A stretch of DNA of 46,415 bases from Planctomycetia bacterium (GTDB lineage: Bacteria > Planctomycetota > Phycisphaerae > Phycisphaerales > SM1A02), in NCBI GenBank assembly GCA_005776885.1, contig SXOD01000001.1, forward strand, positions 1 to 46,415, given 5' to 3'. Under the pieces are notes generated by a model. It worked only from the letters and a program-made list of their open reading frames with translations. It had not been told where the DNA came from and ran no database searches. Within the stretch, counting starts at the first letter, position 1; each line of letters begins with the position of its first letter. A program made the translations under genes and the position numbers. Below, one piece after another: positions 24,316 to 33,461 of the stretch.

Positions 24316-27300
24316 TCAGGCGTTGCGCTCGACGAACTCGCCGGCGATGAACTTCTTGAGCGTGGCGGACTCGTAGGTGGGCCGAAGCCCCATTTGCGCT
24401 GGCAGCCAGAGTGGTGCGCCGTTGATGCCGCCGTCCTCGGCCTTGGTGATCTTGACCAGGGCCTCGCGCGGGGCTCCGGTGGGGCAGTGCACGTCGGCGA
24501 CGAACCCCTTCTTCATCTCCTGCCCGAGCAGATTCTTGACATTGAGCGTGTCGGTCATCCATGTGGGCTTGAGCCACCCACGGGTGCACGACTGCTGGCT
24601 TCCCGTCCGAAAGAGCGCCTGGTATGCCGTGTCCGGGTTCTTGGCCAGTCCCGTGGGGTTGACTTCCGCGCCGCGCACGGAGCCATGGGTGGCTCCATAG
24701 GTGTTGTGCCACATGCGCGTGATCCCGGGCGGCGTCCCGGGGTAGTAGCGAGCGCGGGCCATGAGCCGTGCGACCTTGTACCACTCGGCGTTCTTCTGCC
24801 ATCCGCGGAAGGGGCGATCATGCGGGTCGGCATCGATGAACACATAGTCGCCGTCCTCCACGCCCAATCGTTTGGCGTCGAGGGGATTGATGTCCACGTA
24901 CATCTCGCTCACGAACGGGATGCGCCGGTCACGGCGGAGCATGTCGCCGAAGGGACCGAACCAGACGGCGATGATGTCGGTGTCCACCGGCGTGGTGTGT
25001 GCCCCGTGCCTGTACTTGGGCGTGTGGAAAATGAGGTCGTACCCGTCCTTGATGAGGGGATGCACCGTCGCAAGCAGCTCATCGACGGTGACCATCACAT
25101 TTCGGGCCTGGCGGAGGTCGGCAGCCGGATCGTTCGCCTGAAAGCCGTAGTCGGCCGGAGTCTTGGGGCGCAACAGTTCGTGTGGCCGGGCAACGATGAC
25201 ATTGGGGCTGAAGAAGGTCGAGTCGATCGGCTCCCGATGAACCACCATGTTTTCCCCGGCGTCCATGAACTCCGGCTCGTCTCGATAAAACTCAAGCCGC
25301 CCTGAGCGCGTGTACCACGGCTTGCCCTCGGTTCCCTGCTCCCAGCCGCCGATCTTGGGGTAGGTCCGGGTCAGGATCATCGCGGGTGTGCCCTCCCGGG
25401 CCTTGGCCTCCAGGTCCTCGATCCGGTAACCGCGCGTGGCGTTGGAGAGGTCAAGCATCCGCTGCAGGTAGGGCCGTGCGCAGTCGTCCCGATTGACGAA
25501 CTGCCAGTACGAATCGTGCCGGTCATCGTTGGTGAGCTGCCCAAGCGCCTTGGAGATCCCCATCGCCACCTCCAAGTCGCTGCGAGTGTCATGGATTCGA
25601 GGGAGCGGCGTCGCGGGGAAGGTGTAGAGGAACGGGTTCGTGACACTGATCGTGAGATCCGGGTACTTGAGCTCTGCCCAGCTGTCCACCGGGAAGACGA
25701 CATCGGCGTATTCGCAGCTGGCGGTCCACCACCAATCGCTCACGGCGACAAACTCCACGCGCTTGAGCACATTCACGACCGTGTCGTAGTGGCCCTTTGC
25801 GTTCCCGATGAGCGAGTTGCTGTTGGAGACCACGATCGACTTTGTCGGCGTCGGCATGTGGGTCTTGCCGGTGAGCACGGCGTTGCCTGCGCGGAGGATC
25901 GTGTCGCCGTGGTTGAAGTAGTGGACGCTCTCGAACTTCCAGCGCATGTCCGTACGGGCGAGTTTCGCGGGATCGAGTTCAGGGTCGAAGGGGTTCTCTG
26001 TCGTCCACTGGGAAACGCCACTCACCAAGCCCGCGCGGTAGTTGCCCGCATAGGAGCCCACATTGCCGCCGATCTTCCCGACATTCTGCGTGAGCGCCGC
26101 CACAAGGAACACCGCACGGTCCTTGAGGTCGCTGTTGAAGAACTGGTTCGGGCCCATGCCCATCGCGAACAATGTCTTGCCCGCGTTGGCGGCGATCTCC
26201 CGGGCCATCGACTGAATGAAGGATGCGGGGGCCCAGGTGATCTTCTGGACATCCGTGGGCGTGTAGGACTGGTCCAACACTTCCTTCGTGGCGTCGAGCA
26301 CGGTCCGGCAGCGGACGACCGTGCCGTCGGAGAGGGTGACTTCAAAGGAGCCCTCCAGCGCAGGATCGATGCCAGCCGAGGCAAAGGCGTTCCCGCTCTG
26401 GTCGCGGGTCACCACCGCCGGCGCATTCTTCGCCATGTCCCACACCACGAAGTCACCCCACTCGTCGCGACGCTCCGCGGTGATGATTGGCCCTGACTGC
26501 GCATACGGCTGGGGGGCCTTCTGGCCGGCGGGCAGCACCGTGATGTTGTTGCAGAGCGGGGCGTTGACGTGATCCTTGAAGACCTCGTTTGCGCGGAGGA
26601 TTCCGCCCGTGTCGGTTCGGACGAGGAAGGGGAGGTCGGTAGTGGCCTTCGCGTGAGCGGCGTCGTAGAGGCGCTCGTTCAGGATCACCTGGGCAAAGCC
26701 AAGGGCCAGTGCCGGGGTCGTGCCGGGGCGCACCACGACACCCTGGTCCGCCTTGCACATCGTCGAGCTGTACTCCGTGGCGATGACCACGACCTTGGCG
26801 CCCTTGAGGCGGGCCTCGGTCATCCAGTGCGAGTCCGGCATCTTGGTGGCGATCCAGTTCATGCCCCAGATCAGGATGAGATTCGCATGCTCCACGCAGC
26901 AGAGGTCGAAGTCGACTGTCTGCTGGCCGGTCACCATCGGGTGACCCGGTGGGAGGTCCGTGTGCCAGGAGTAGTTGTCCCACCCGCGTGCACCAACGGC
27001 AGCGGCCGGCCCGACGCCGCGCACCTTGTCGTCCACCAGCGCCATCGCATTGGCCAGGCGATACTGCGCGAAGATGCGCGTCATTCCCAGGGCGGCCATG
27101 CCACCGCGGAACTTGAGGGTCTGCATGCCGACGCCGCCGGCGGCATCCACCATCAACTGGTCGTAACCCTGCGCGAGCAATCGCTCCCTGCCTTGGTCTC
27201 CGTTGTACGCCTTGGAAATCTCGAGGAGCGCACGCGCGGAGAGGTCGAAGGCGTCGTCCCAGGAAGCCTCAATCCATGAGTCCGCCCCTCGATTGAGGTA

Positions 27301-27804
27301 CTTTTGGTCCACGGCGCCAGTCACGGCATCGCGCGGGCAGCCGGCTTGGATCCAGTTCCGGAACCCGGTGCGGACCATTGGACGGCGAATGCGCCGGTCG
27401 CCGTAGAAGCGACGGACCAGGGCCAACCCCTTTTGGCAGCAGCGTGGATCCCAGCGCGCCGAGGCCTTGTTGCCGTGCAAGTCAGTCGCCTTGCCGTAGC
27501 CAAATGTCGGGGCCACGCGCGTCACGATCCCGTTCTTGACGTGCGCCCAGAGAAGGCAGTTGTGCGTGTCGTTGGGGGCGCAGAGGAAACTGAATCGCGA
27601 ATCGCTGCGATAGAGGTCGCGGTACACACGCTCCCAGCCTCGATTTGGGTATCCCTCCAGCGGATTCGTGACAAAAACAGACTTGACAAATTTCAGCCCT
27701 CCAACCATCTGGTCGATGGCGGGAGGCGCGAGCGCGACCACCGCGAGTCCGGACAGGAAGGCGCGGCGCGTGCTGTTGGGGAGCGGGGACTGGCTGTCTG
27801 GCAT
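24316..27804 (-). CDS. Tat-exported molybdopterin oxidoreductase alpha subunit, NxrA/NarG-like
   Basis: 1162 aa from ATG 27804; the frame opens at 27864, but the Tat signal [19 protein letters not shown] begins at residue 11 from 27804. Residues about 75-122 hold the FS0 cluster region (CAPNDTHNC and DPRCCQKG). [10 protein letters not shown] with Asp283 lies where type II DMSO reductases place the Asp ligand of molybdenum. Further blocks include [54 protein letters not shown] and a C-terminal MPT-binding domain ([19 protein letters not shown]). Length and Tat export fit periplasmic NXR/NAR enzymes. The reaction is probably nitrite oxidation or nitrate reduction, but related enzymes act on chlorate, selenate, sulfides or hydrocarbons. 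Beta and gamma genes follow after 10 and 9 bases. Confidence 0.88.
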   Translation of the reverse strand: MPDSQSPLPNSTRRAFLSGLAVVALAPPAIDQMVGGLKFVKSVFVTNPLEGYPNRGWERVYRDLYRSDSRFSFLCAPNDTHNCLLWAHVKNGIVTRVAPTFGYGKATDLHGNKASARWDPRCCQKGLALVRRFYGDRRIRRPMVRTGFRNWIQAGCPRDAVTGAVDQKYLNRGADSWIEASWDDAFDLSARALLEISKAYNGDQGRERLLAQGYDQLMVDAAGGVGMQTLKFRGGMAALGMTRIFAQYRLANAMALVDDKVRGVGPAAAVGARGWDNYSWHTDLPPGHPMVTGQQTVDFDLCCVEHANLILIWGMNWIATKMPDSHWMTEARLKGAKVVVIATEYSSTMCKADQGVVVRPGTTPALALGFAQVILNERLYDAAHAKATTDLPFLVRTDTGGILRANEVFKDHVNAPLCNNITVLPAGQKAPQPYAQSGPIITAERRDEWGDFVVWDMAKNAPAVVTRDQSGNAFASAGIDPALEGSFEVTLSDGTVVRCRTVLDATKEVLDQSYTPTDVQKITWAPASFIQSMAREIAANAGKTLFAMGMGPNQFFNSDLKDRAVFLVAALTQNVGKIGGNVGSYAGNYRAGLVSGVSQWTTENPFDPELDPAKLARTDMRWKFESVHYFNHGDTILRAGNAVLTGKTHMPTPTKSIVVSNSNSLIGNAKGHYDTVVNVLKRVEFVAVSDWWWTASCEYADVVFPVDSWAELKYPDLTISVTNPFLYTFPATPLPRIHDTRSDLEVAMGISKALGQLTNDDRHDSYWQFVNRDDCARPYLQRMLDLSNATRGYRIEDLEAKAREGTPAMILTRTYPKIGGWEQGTEGKPWYTRSGRLEFYRDEPEFMDAGENMVVHREPIDSTFFSPNVIVARPHELLRPKTPADYGFQANDPAADLRQARNVMVTVDELLATVHPLIKDGYDLIFHTPKYRHGAHTTPVDTDIIAVWFGPFGDMLRRDRRIPFVSEMYVDINPLDAKRLGVEDGDYVFIDADPHDRPFRGWQKNAEWYKVARLMARARYYPGTPPGITRMWHNTYGATHGSVRGAEVNPTGLAKNPDTAYQALFRTGSQQSCTRGWLKPTWMTDTLNVKNLLGQEMKKGFVADVHCPTGAPREALVKITKAEDGGINGAPLWLPAQMGLRPTYESATLKKFIAGEFVERNA

Positions 27805-27923
27805 GGGAGGTCGTCCGGTAGGAGGTTGCCAACTGTAGCAAGAACAGGAGAACCAGATAAGCATATCCCGATTTATGGTGGCCCTAGGGCTGTGCAGGGG
27901 GTTAGCGACTTGGTTATAGGACC
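27805..27923 (-). promoter_or_regulatory. Likely promoter region of the molybdoenzyme operon, with a 10-bp palindrome
   Basis: This 119-base gap between mobA and the alpha subunit gene is the only sizeable one in the run from moeA to the oxidase subunit. It contains a perfect palindrome GCCCTAGGGC at 27881-27890, the loose inverted repeat GATA-N4-TATC at 27856-27867 and the sequence GGTTATAGGAC at 27912-27922, which recurs at 38337. No good FNR box (TTGAT-N4-ATCAA) is present. A regulator site is possible but not identified. Confidence 0.35.
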
Positions 27924-28535
27924 TTATTCCCGCTTCCGAGTCGGACTTCGCGCGAGGTCAGACGGATGATTTGCTGTCAGGGCCTCGTTGTCGGTGCAGT
28001 GCACGGTTTCAGTCACGAGGAGGCGCAGCAGATCTCTCAGTGGCCTCGTCCGAGATTCTCCCTCGGGAATGGCCTTCGTGAGCGTCTGTTTGCACGCCTG
28101 CCGGTAAATGCCGATGCATGGCTCGGGGCCGCGGCTTGTTCGCGCCAGGACGGCAGCGGCACCGGGAACCTGCGTCCCTTTCAGCACGATGGCGCGGATC
28201 AACTCGCTCCGGATGTTCGGCAGGTCTCCGGGGAGCACGAAAACGCTCCACGGGATTGGCCCATCCGCGCTGACGAAATCCAGTGCGCCGAGAATGCCGC
28301 CTGCTGGTCCCCGTCCGGCATGGAGATCGGGGATCACCTTGTCGCCAAGTCGCGCAATGCGCGGGTCGCAGTGTCCCACCAACGCAACACAAGGGCCGAA
28401 GACTTCTCGGAGCGCTCGAATCGACTTCTCGACGAGCAGTCCGCCCTCCAGCGGCTCTTGGAGCTTGTCACGTCCGAAGCGCCGACTTTTCCCGCCAACA
28501 AGGACGATGGGCTGAATCGATTCGCTTGGAAGCAT
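27924..28535 (-). CDS. mobA: Molybdenum cofactor guanylyltransferase
   Basis: 203 aa from ATG 28535. GGKSRRFGRDK (14-24) is the nucleotide-binding signature, and DLHAGRGPAGGILGALDF and VFVLPGDLP follow in the MobA order. MobA joins GMP to Mo-molybdopterin to make the bis-MGD cofactor used by DMSO reductase family enzymes, which is what the alpha subunit downstream needs. It lies three bases after the moaB/mog stop and 119 bases before the alpha subunit gene, in the same direction. Confidence 0.88.
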   Translation of the reverse strand: MLPSESIQPIVLVGGKSRRFGRDKLQEPLEGGLLVEKSIRALREVFGPCVALVGHCDPRIARLGDKVIPDLHAGRGPAGGILGALDFVSADGPIPWSVFVLPGDLPNIRSELIRAIVLKGTQVPGAAAVLARTSRGPEPCIGIYRQACKQTLTKAIPEGESRTRPLRDLLRLLVTETVHCTDNEALTANHPSDLARSPTRKRE

Positions 28536-28538
28536 GAT

Positions 28539-29087
28539 TCAGCGGCGATGAGCGCCTGGTGACTGATCGCCGCGCAACATGCGGATCGCGTGCGGCAGGA
28601 TGTCGGCGATCGCGTGGAGGGTCTCCGTCGCCCCGCGCGGCGAGCCGGGAAGCGTGACGATGAGCGTGACGCCAGTCGCCCCGGCGACCGCGCGGGAGAG
28701 GAAGCTGCGCGGGTCGGCGATGCCAGTGCGATCCCGGGAAGACTCCATTGAGCGGATGCGTGCCAGCTCCATCAAGCCGGGGTGAGGGCGTTCGATCACG
28801 CGCATGGCGGCCTCGGGCGTGCGATCGCGCGGCCCAAGCCCCGTACCGCCCGTGACCAGCACGAGGTCAATGCCGCATCCTCCCTCGTCGATCCGGCACC
28901 ATCCGCGAAGCAGGTGCTCTATCCGATCCGGCTCATCAGGAAGGAGTGCCGCATTGACGACTTCGCCCGACAGCTGCTCACGGACGAACGCCTGGACGGC
29001 CGGGCCAGAGGCATCGACGGCCGTGCCAGCGGCGCACCGGTCGCTCACCGTGAGCACGGCGGCACGAATTGCCTGCGCGTTGCTCAT
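28539..29087 (-). CDS. MoaB/Mog-family molybdopterin adenylyltransferase
   Basis: 182 aa from ATG 29087, which overlaps the moaC stop by four bases. The longer frame to 29195 runs inside moaC and is not used. AAVLTVSDRCAAGTAVDASG (9-28) and LVLVTGGTGLGPRDRTPEA (75-93) are the molybdopterin-binding signatures of the family. IVTLPGSPRGATETLHAI matches the C-terminal conserved block. The enzyme adenylates molybdopterin before metal insertion by MoeA. MoaB and Mog cannot be separated by inspection, so no symbol is given. Confidence 0.88.
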   Translation of the reverse strand: MSNAQAIRAAVLTVSDRCAAGTAVDASGPAVQAFVREQLSGEVVNAALLPDEPDRIEHLLRGWCRIDEGGCGIDLVLVTGGTGLGPRDRTPEAAMRVIERPHPGLMELARIRSMESSRDRTGIADPRSFLSRAVAGATGVTLIVTLPGSPRGATETLHAIADILPHAIRMLRGDQSPGAHRR

Positions 29088-29581
29088 GGCGCGACGAGTA
29101 CCCCCGACCTTCCGCCGCGCTTCTCCAGCATCCGGACGCCATCGATGACTATCCATCGGTCGATCGACTTCCCCATGTCGATGACCGTGAGGCACGCGAC
29201 AGCCACGGCGACCAGCGCTTCCATCTCCACGCCGGTTCGAGCGTGCGTCCGGACCGAGACCTCGATGCGAATCCGTCCAGGCTGCACTTCGGCAGAGATG
29301 TCCACGCCGTCCAGCGGAATCGAATGGCAGAGCGGGATGAACTCGGCCGTCCGCTTGGCCGCGAGGAGGCCAGCCAGTCGAGCCACATCGAGGGTCGATC
29401 CCTTCGCCAGGGAGTTCTCCCGGATGCGCCGCTCCAGTTCCGCGCTGATGCGCACGAACCCCTCGGCTCGTGCCATGCGATCTGTCGATTCCTTGGCATG
29501 GACATCGACCATCATGGGGTGGCCATCAGCGCCGATGTGCGTGAAGACATGGGGTGGACAGGATGGAGTGTGCGGATTCAT
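29084..29581 (-). CDS. moaC: Cyclic pyranopterin monophosphate synthase
   Basis: 165 aa from ATG 29581; the frame open to 29875 is antisense-like sequence inside moeA. MVDVHAKESTDRMARAEGFV, IPLCHSIPLDGVDI, VRTHARTGVEMEALVAVAVA and DMGKSIDRW are present in order, giving the conserved His and the catalytic Lys and Asp. MoaC completes conversion of the MoaA product to cyclic pyranopterin monophosphate. It starts ten bases after moeA and overlaps moaB/mog by four bases, so it is part of one operon. Confidence 0.92.
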   Translation of the reverse strand: MNPHTPSCPPHVFTHIGADGHPMMVDVHAKESTDRMARAEGFVRISAELERRIRENSLAKGSTLDVARLAGLLAAKRTAEFIPLCHSIPLDGVDISAEVQPGRIRIEVSVRTHARTGVEMEALVAVAVACLTVIDMGKSIDRWIVIDGVRMLEKRGGRSGVLVAP

Positions 29582-29591
29582 GGCAATGGTC

Positions 29592-30926
29592 TCAAGGCGC
29601 TGGGCGGAAGGGGAAGTACAGGGCGGTGCCGCTTGGTGCACCTGTCGTCGCCATTTCCTCCGGCGGCAACTCGACGAAACCATCGGCTTCCGCCAAGGCG
29701 ACAAGGTCCCCAGATCCCCGGTGGTCGACGAGGTCAGCAACGCCCTCACCGCTGATGCGGACAAGCCGATGCCACCAGAGTGGCAGGCGGCGGCCGTCGT
29801 CGTTGGCGAGCGAGACTCGCATTCCATGCTCACGGGCCATTGCCCCTGCGAGGACCGCAAGCACGGGGAGTGCAATCCGCGTCGCGGTCACCAGCGCCGA
29901 AATCGGGTTGCCGGGAAGCCCGAAGATGAGGCATGGGCGATTGTGCCGGCCCTCGTCCACCGCGACGAGCATGGGCTTTCCAGGCCGCTGCGGCAGGCCG
30001 TGAAAGAGCACTCGTGCGCCGATCGACTCGACCGCCGAACGCACGGGGTCTCGGTGTCCCATCGACACGCCGCCCGTGATCAACACCGCGTCGTGTGTCC
30101 GTGTCAAGTCGCGCAGGCGGTCCGCAACGAGCGAGGGTGCGTCCGCCAGGTGCGTGGGCTCATCCATGCTCATCCACTGGTGCGCAGAGAGCAGTCCATG
30201 CAGCGCAAAGGCGTTGGAGTTGAAGATCCCGAACGGGCCCACGGAAGTGGATGGATCGGCGAGTTCGTCGCCCGTGGTCAGGACCTGGACAGCGATTCGT
30301 GGCCGAACGGAGATGCTCCCAAGCCCGCACGCCGCCAGCGAACCAAGTTGTGATGCGCCGAGGATGGTGCCCGCCGGGACGACGGGCGTGCCGAGAGGAC
30401 CATTCTCGCCACGGCGGCGAATGTGGTCGCCGACCCGGGATCTGCACAGGGCTTGGGTTTCAATGGCGATCGCTGTCACGCAACCGTCCGAAGCCATCAC
30501 CTCCCGCACATCTTCTCGCCGGACGACGCAATCCGCACCTTGTGGAATGGGCGCGCCGGTGGAGATCCGGATGGCGAACCCTGGGCCGCACAGGCTTGGC
30601 GGGGCGTGACCGATCCGTGACTCCCCTCCGACCTCCAGAGAAACCCAATAGCCACCGCAGGGGGAGGGTGTCCCACGATGCACGATGGCGTACCCATCCA
30701 TGGCGGAATGGTCGAACGGCGGGCTGTCGCGAGGCAACACCGCATCAACGGCCAGCACTCGGCCGTTTGCGCGCAAGAGGGCGCACGGCTCCTCCGAGCC
30801 ACCACTCGCGCCAAGCGTGCCGCGCGCCACATCGCTGCAGAGCGACACGGCCTCTGCGGGAGATGAGCACGCAAAACGCTCTCCTCGAAAAGAGCCGTGC
30901 GATGTGAACTTGGTAGCCCGATCCAT
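29592..30926 (-). CDS. moeA: Molybdopterin molybdenumtransferase
   Basis: 444 aa from ATG 30926. Blocks in order: CSSPAEAVSLCSDVARGTLG, RDSPPFDHSAMDGYAI, IRISTGAPIPQGADCVV, VLTTGDELADP, FNSNAFALHGLL, VLITGGVSMGHRDPV and CLIFGLPGNPISALVTA, all typical of MoeA. It inserts molybdate into adenylated molybdopterin. The start is fixed only by the need to include the first block; its ATG lies 22 bases from the moaD ATG on the other strand. The frame runs open to 32195, but that part is antisense to moaD, moaE and the TauE gene. Confidence 0.9.
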   Translation of the reverse strand: MDRATKFTSHGSFRGERFACSSPAEAVSLCSDVARGTLGASGGSEEPCALLRANGRVLAVDAVLPRDSPPFDHSAMDGYAIVHRGTPSPCGGYWVSLEVGGESRIGHAPPSLCGPGFAIRISTGAPIPQGADCVVRREDVREVMASDGCVTAIAIETQALCRSRVGDHIRRRGENGPLGTPVVPAGTILGASQLGSLAACGLGSISVRPRIAVQVLTTGDELADPSTSVGPFGIFNSNAFALHGLLSAHQWMSMDEPTHLADAPSLVADRLRDLTRTHDAVLITGGVSMGHRDPVRSAVESIGARVLFHGLPQRPGKPMLVAVDEGRHNRPCLIFGLPGNPISALVTATRIALPVLAVLAGAMAREHGMRVSLANDDGRRLPLWWHRLVRISGEGVADLVDHRGSGDLVALAEADGFVELPPEEMATTGAPSGTALYFPFRPAP

Positions 30927-30948
30927 CGCCGGTAGAGTATTCACCCTG

Positions 30949-31200
30949 ATGGTTGTCCAAGTGCTCCTTTTCGGCGGCATGGCTCGCATGGCCGGAACGA
31001 GCCGCGTCGAGGTTGACTTGGGCTGTTCCCAAACGCCAAGCGTGAGCCGGGTGCTTGAGGCATTGGGTGAACAGCACGCGGCGCTGCAAGGTGCCCTCGA
31101 CACGGCGCGCTTGGCCGTCAACAGCAAGTTTGCTTCTGATGGCGACACCGTGTCCGCCTCAGACGAGTTGGTGGTTATCGCTTTGGTCGGCGGCGGATGA
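30949..31200 (+). CDS. moaD: Molybdopterin synthase sulfur carrier subunit
   Basis: 83 aa from ATG 30949. VVQVLLFGGMARMAGTSRVE begins a ubiquitin-like fold, LAVNSKFASDGDTVSASDEL is the usual pre-C-terminal block, and the protein ends VIALVGGG, giving the Gly-Gly end that is activated as a thiocarboxylate. It overlaps moaE by four bases. The longer frame from 30685 is antisense to moeA and is rejected. No MoaD-activating MoeB is in the window, so that step must be supplied elsewhere. Confidence 0.9.
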   Translation: MVVQVLLFGGMARMAGTSRVEVDLGCSQTPSVSRVLEALGEQHAALQGALDTARLAVNSKFASDGDTVSASDELVVIALVGGG

Positions 31201-31643
31201 CGGCACAGGCAGACATTGTGGTGGGCGCGATAGAGGAGCCCCAGGTCACCGCTGCAGTCCAGCGCGCCCGCGAGCTCGCGCCCACGGGTCCCAAAGGTGA
31301 GGTGGACGGCGAGACAGGCGCACTCGTCCGGTTTGACGGGAGAGTCCGTCGGATGGAGCGCACCGAATGCGGAGGCGAGCGCGAGCTGGCGGCGCTGGAC
31401 TACGAGGTCTACGAGCCGATGGCCTCCAGTCAGCTGCATGAATTGGCACAACGAGTGCTTCACGCGCACGGGCTCCACAGGGTGGTTGTGCTGCACAGCC
31501 GTGGTGTCGTGCCGGTTGGTGCGGTGTCGTTCGTGCTCGTCGTCGAGTCGCCCCACCGCGCGGAGGCCCTTGCTGCGACCGTCGACTTCATCGATGGGCT
31601 CAAGCGCGATGTGCCGATCTGGAAGCAACCCGTCTGGGCCTGA
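31197..31643 (+). CDS. moaE: Molybdopterin synthase catalytic subunit
   Basis: 148 aa from ATG 31197, coupled to moaD by ATGA. GALVRFDGRVR, LDYEVYEPMASSQLHELAQR, HSRGVVPVGAVSFVLVVESP, HRAEALAATVDFIDGLK and VPIWKQ follow the MoaE pattern, including the C-terminal Lys residues that transfer sulfur. The usual HRxGxxxxGE block reads HSRGVVPVGA here, so the Glu after Gly is Ala. With MoaD it converts cyclic pyranopterin to molybdopterin. Its stop is 14 bases from the convergent TauE gene. Confidence 0.9.
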   Translation: MTAQADIVVGAIEEPQVTAAVQRARELAPTGPKGEVDGETGALVRFDGRVRRMERTECGGERELAALDYEVYEPMASSQLHELAQRVLHAHGLHRVVVLHSRGVVPVGAVSFVLVVESPHRAEALAATVDFIDGLKRDVPIWKQPVWA

Positions 31644-31657
31644 GCACTCGCGACGCT

Positions 31658-32410
31658 TCAGAGCGCCACCAACTTCACCCCCGCCGCGAAGATGACCACC
31701 GCCACGATCGCCCGCAGCGTGGTGGATGCCAGGCGGCGGCTGCCGACATGGGCGCCGATGGCACCGCCGATCGCCCCGGCGGCTACCAAGATCAACAGGG
31801 ATCCGTGTGGGATCCAACCCTCGACCGCCAAGCCACCCAGGCCCGCAATGGAGTTGGCAAGGATGAAGAGGGCACTTGTCGCTGCGACCTGCTTCGGATC
31901 CGCCCATCGCAGCATGAGCATCAGTGGACTCAGGAAGATCCCGCCGCCAGTTCCCGTCAACCCCGCCACGACGCCAATGGAGGCCCCCGCGGGCAATGCC
32001 ACGCCGATCGACGGAGGCGACGGGTGCGACTTGGGAGCGCGGGCGGTGCCCCGAAGGTCCCATGCCATCTTTGCCGCCGAGACGCAGAGCGCGATGCCGA
32101 CCGTGAGGGAGACGCCGCGAGTCGAGAGCGGAATCGCCGCACCCAAGAATGCGGCTGGAGGCGCAGCCAGCAGGAATGGCCAGGTGAGCCCCCACGAGAA
32201 GTGCCCCGCGCGCATGAACTGCGTGAACGCGATCGCGGCAACGGCGACGTTGACGGCCAGCGCGGTCGGGCGCATCTCGTCAGGCGCCACCCCAGCCAGT
32301 GCCATCACGGCCAGATAGCCGGAGGCGCCAGCGTGGCCGATGCAGGCGTACAACGCGCCGACAAACACGAAGATGGCGGCCAGGGTGAGCGTCTGTTGGT
32401 CGATGTCCAT
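31658..32410 (-). CDS. TauE/SafE family membrane permease
   Basis: 250 aa from ATG 32410. The protein is mostly hydrophobic with about eight predicted helices and two related halves. GALYACIGHAGASGYLAVMA and GVVAGLTGTGGGIFLSPLML are the two conserved glycine-rich signatures of this family. Family members export sulfite, sulfoacetate or other organosulfur anions; the substrate here is unknown. It lies between moaA and the moaDE pair within the Mo island, 22 bases after moaA, so a link with sulfur or anion handling by the Mo enzyme is possible but unproven. Confidence 0.82.
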   Translation of the reverse strand: MDIDQQTLTLAAIFVFVGALYACIGHAGASGYLAVMALAGVAPDEMRPTALAVNVAVAAIAFTQFMRAGHFSWGLTWPFLLAAPPAAFLGAAIPLSTRGVSLTVGIALCVSAAKMAWDLRGTARAPKSHPSPPSIGVALPAGASIGVVAGLTGTGGGIFLSPLMLMLRWADPKQVAATSALFILANSIAGLGGLAVEGWIPHGSLLILVAAGAIGGAIGAHVGSRRLASTTLRAIVAVVIFAAGVKLVAL

Positions 32411-32432
32411 TCCTGACTCTCGCGCCCGGCAC

Positions 32433-33461
32433 CTACCCGCCGATGGCCGACATCACGCGGAGTGGCTGACGGAAGCCCGCTGAAGTGATGCCGTGGCCGG
32501 CCTGCTTGTTCCATGCGGCATCACACAAGAACTCCCGCAGCTCCATGTCCGTGCCCCCGCCTCGCAGAAGTTCACGCAGGCTGAACTCGTCGTGGCTGAA
32601 GAGGCATGGACGGACCATCCCGTCAGCGGTAATGCGGATCCGGCTGCACGCACCGCAAAACGGGCTGCTGACGGGGGCGATGAATCCAACGCGGCCAGGT
32701 GCCCCGTCGGCGAACTCAAACACGCGAGCCGTTGAGGATGGGTCGTCTGGCGCCACTTCGCGCAGGGGATGCGTTCGGGAGATGGCCTGGCGGGTCTCGG
32801 CAGCGCTCACCCAGAGTGAGGCATTCCATGCGCCGCTCGAATCGAGCGGCATGTACTCGATAAATCGAACCTCGATCGCCAGGCGTCGCGCGAGGTCGGC
32901 CAAGTCCGCGGCCTCATCGTCGTTGACCCCCCGGAGGAGGACGGCATTGACCTTGACTGGCCCCAATCCCGCGGCGATGGAGTGCTCGATGGCACTGAGC
33001 ACGGCAGCAGGTCCAGAAAGCGACCGTGTGATGGACGAAAAGCGCTCCGGGCGAAGCGTGTCCAGGCTGATGGTGATCCGCGCGAGGCCCGCGGCACGAA
33101 GGGCAGCCAATGTGGCCGGAGTGAGCAGCGAACCGTTGGTAATGAGGGCGACTGAGGCATCGCACGCTTCGCGGATCGAGGCGACGATTTCCAGCAGGTC
33201 CGGGTGCAGCGTGGGCTCTCCTCCGGTCAGTCGAATCTTCTGAACGCCCAATTCGGTCGCCAGCCGTGCCACCCGCGCGAACTCGTCCGTTCGCAGCAGC
33301 GTCCCCTTCGGGGCAAACCGTACTCCAGTGCCGATGCAGTAGGTGCAACGGAAATTGCACCTGTCGGTGATGCTCAATCGCATGTCGCGAATGGTGCGAC
33401 CGTGCGCATCCACCAGCCGATGGCCCCGACTCTCCTCAGGCGCCGCGGTGAAACTGCTCAT
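32433..33461 (-). CDS. moaA: GTP 3',8-cyclase (radical SAM)
   Basis: 342 aa from ATG 33461. CNFRCTYC (35-42) binds the radical SAM cluster, followed by IRLTGGEPTLHPDL. The second cluster is formed by CGACSRIRITADGMVRPC near residue 275-292. The protein ends AIGG, the Gly-Gly tail that MoaA needs for catalysis. It converts GTP to 3',8-cyclo-7,8-dihydro-GTP, the first step of molybdopterin synthesis. The start lies inside the last 26 bases of the upstream carboxymuconolactone-decarboxylase-like gene, suggesting co-transcription. Confidence 0.93.
   Translation of the reverse strand: MSSFTAAPEESRGHRLVDAHGRTIRDMRLSITDRCNFRCTYCIGTGVRFAPKGTLLRTDEFARVARLATELGVQKIRLTGGEPTLHPDLLEIVASIREACDASVALITNGSLLTPATLAALRAAGLARITISLDTLRPERFSSITRSLSGPAAVLSAIEHSIAAGLGPVKVNAVLLRGVNDDEAADLADLARRLAIEVRFIEYMPLDSSGAWNASLWVSAAETRQAISRTHPLREVAPDDPSSTARVFEFADGAPGRVGFIAPVSSPFCGACSRIRITADGMVRPCLFSHDEFSLRELLRGGGTDMELREFLCDAAWNKQAGHGITSAGFRQPLRVMSAIGG

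Noticed and set aside
27841-27900. FNR/CRP operator before the molybdoenzyme operon
   Set aside because: The GATA-N4-TATC and GCCCTAGGGC inverted repeats do not match TTGAT-N4-ATCAA or TGTGA-N6-TCACA.
30927-32195. Upstream extension of the moeA frame
   Set aside because: It is antisense to moaD, moaE and part of the TauE gene, and MoeA homology begins only after 30926.
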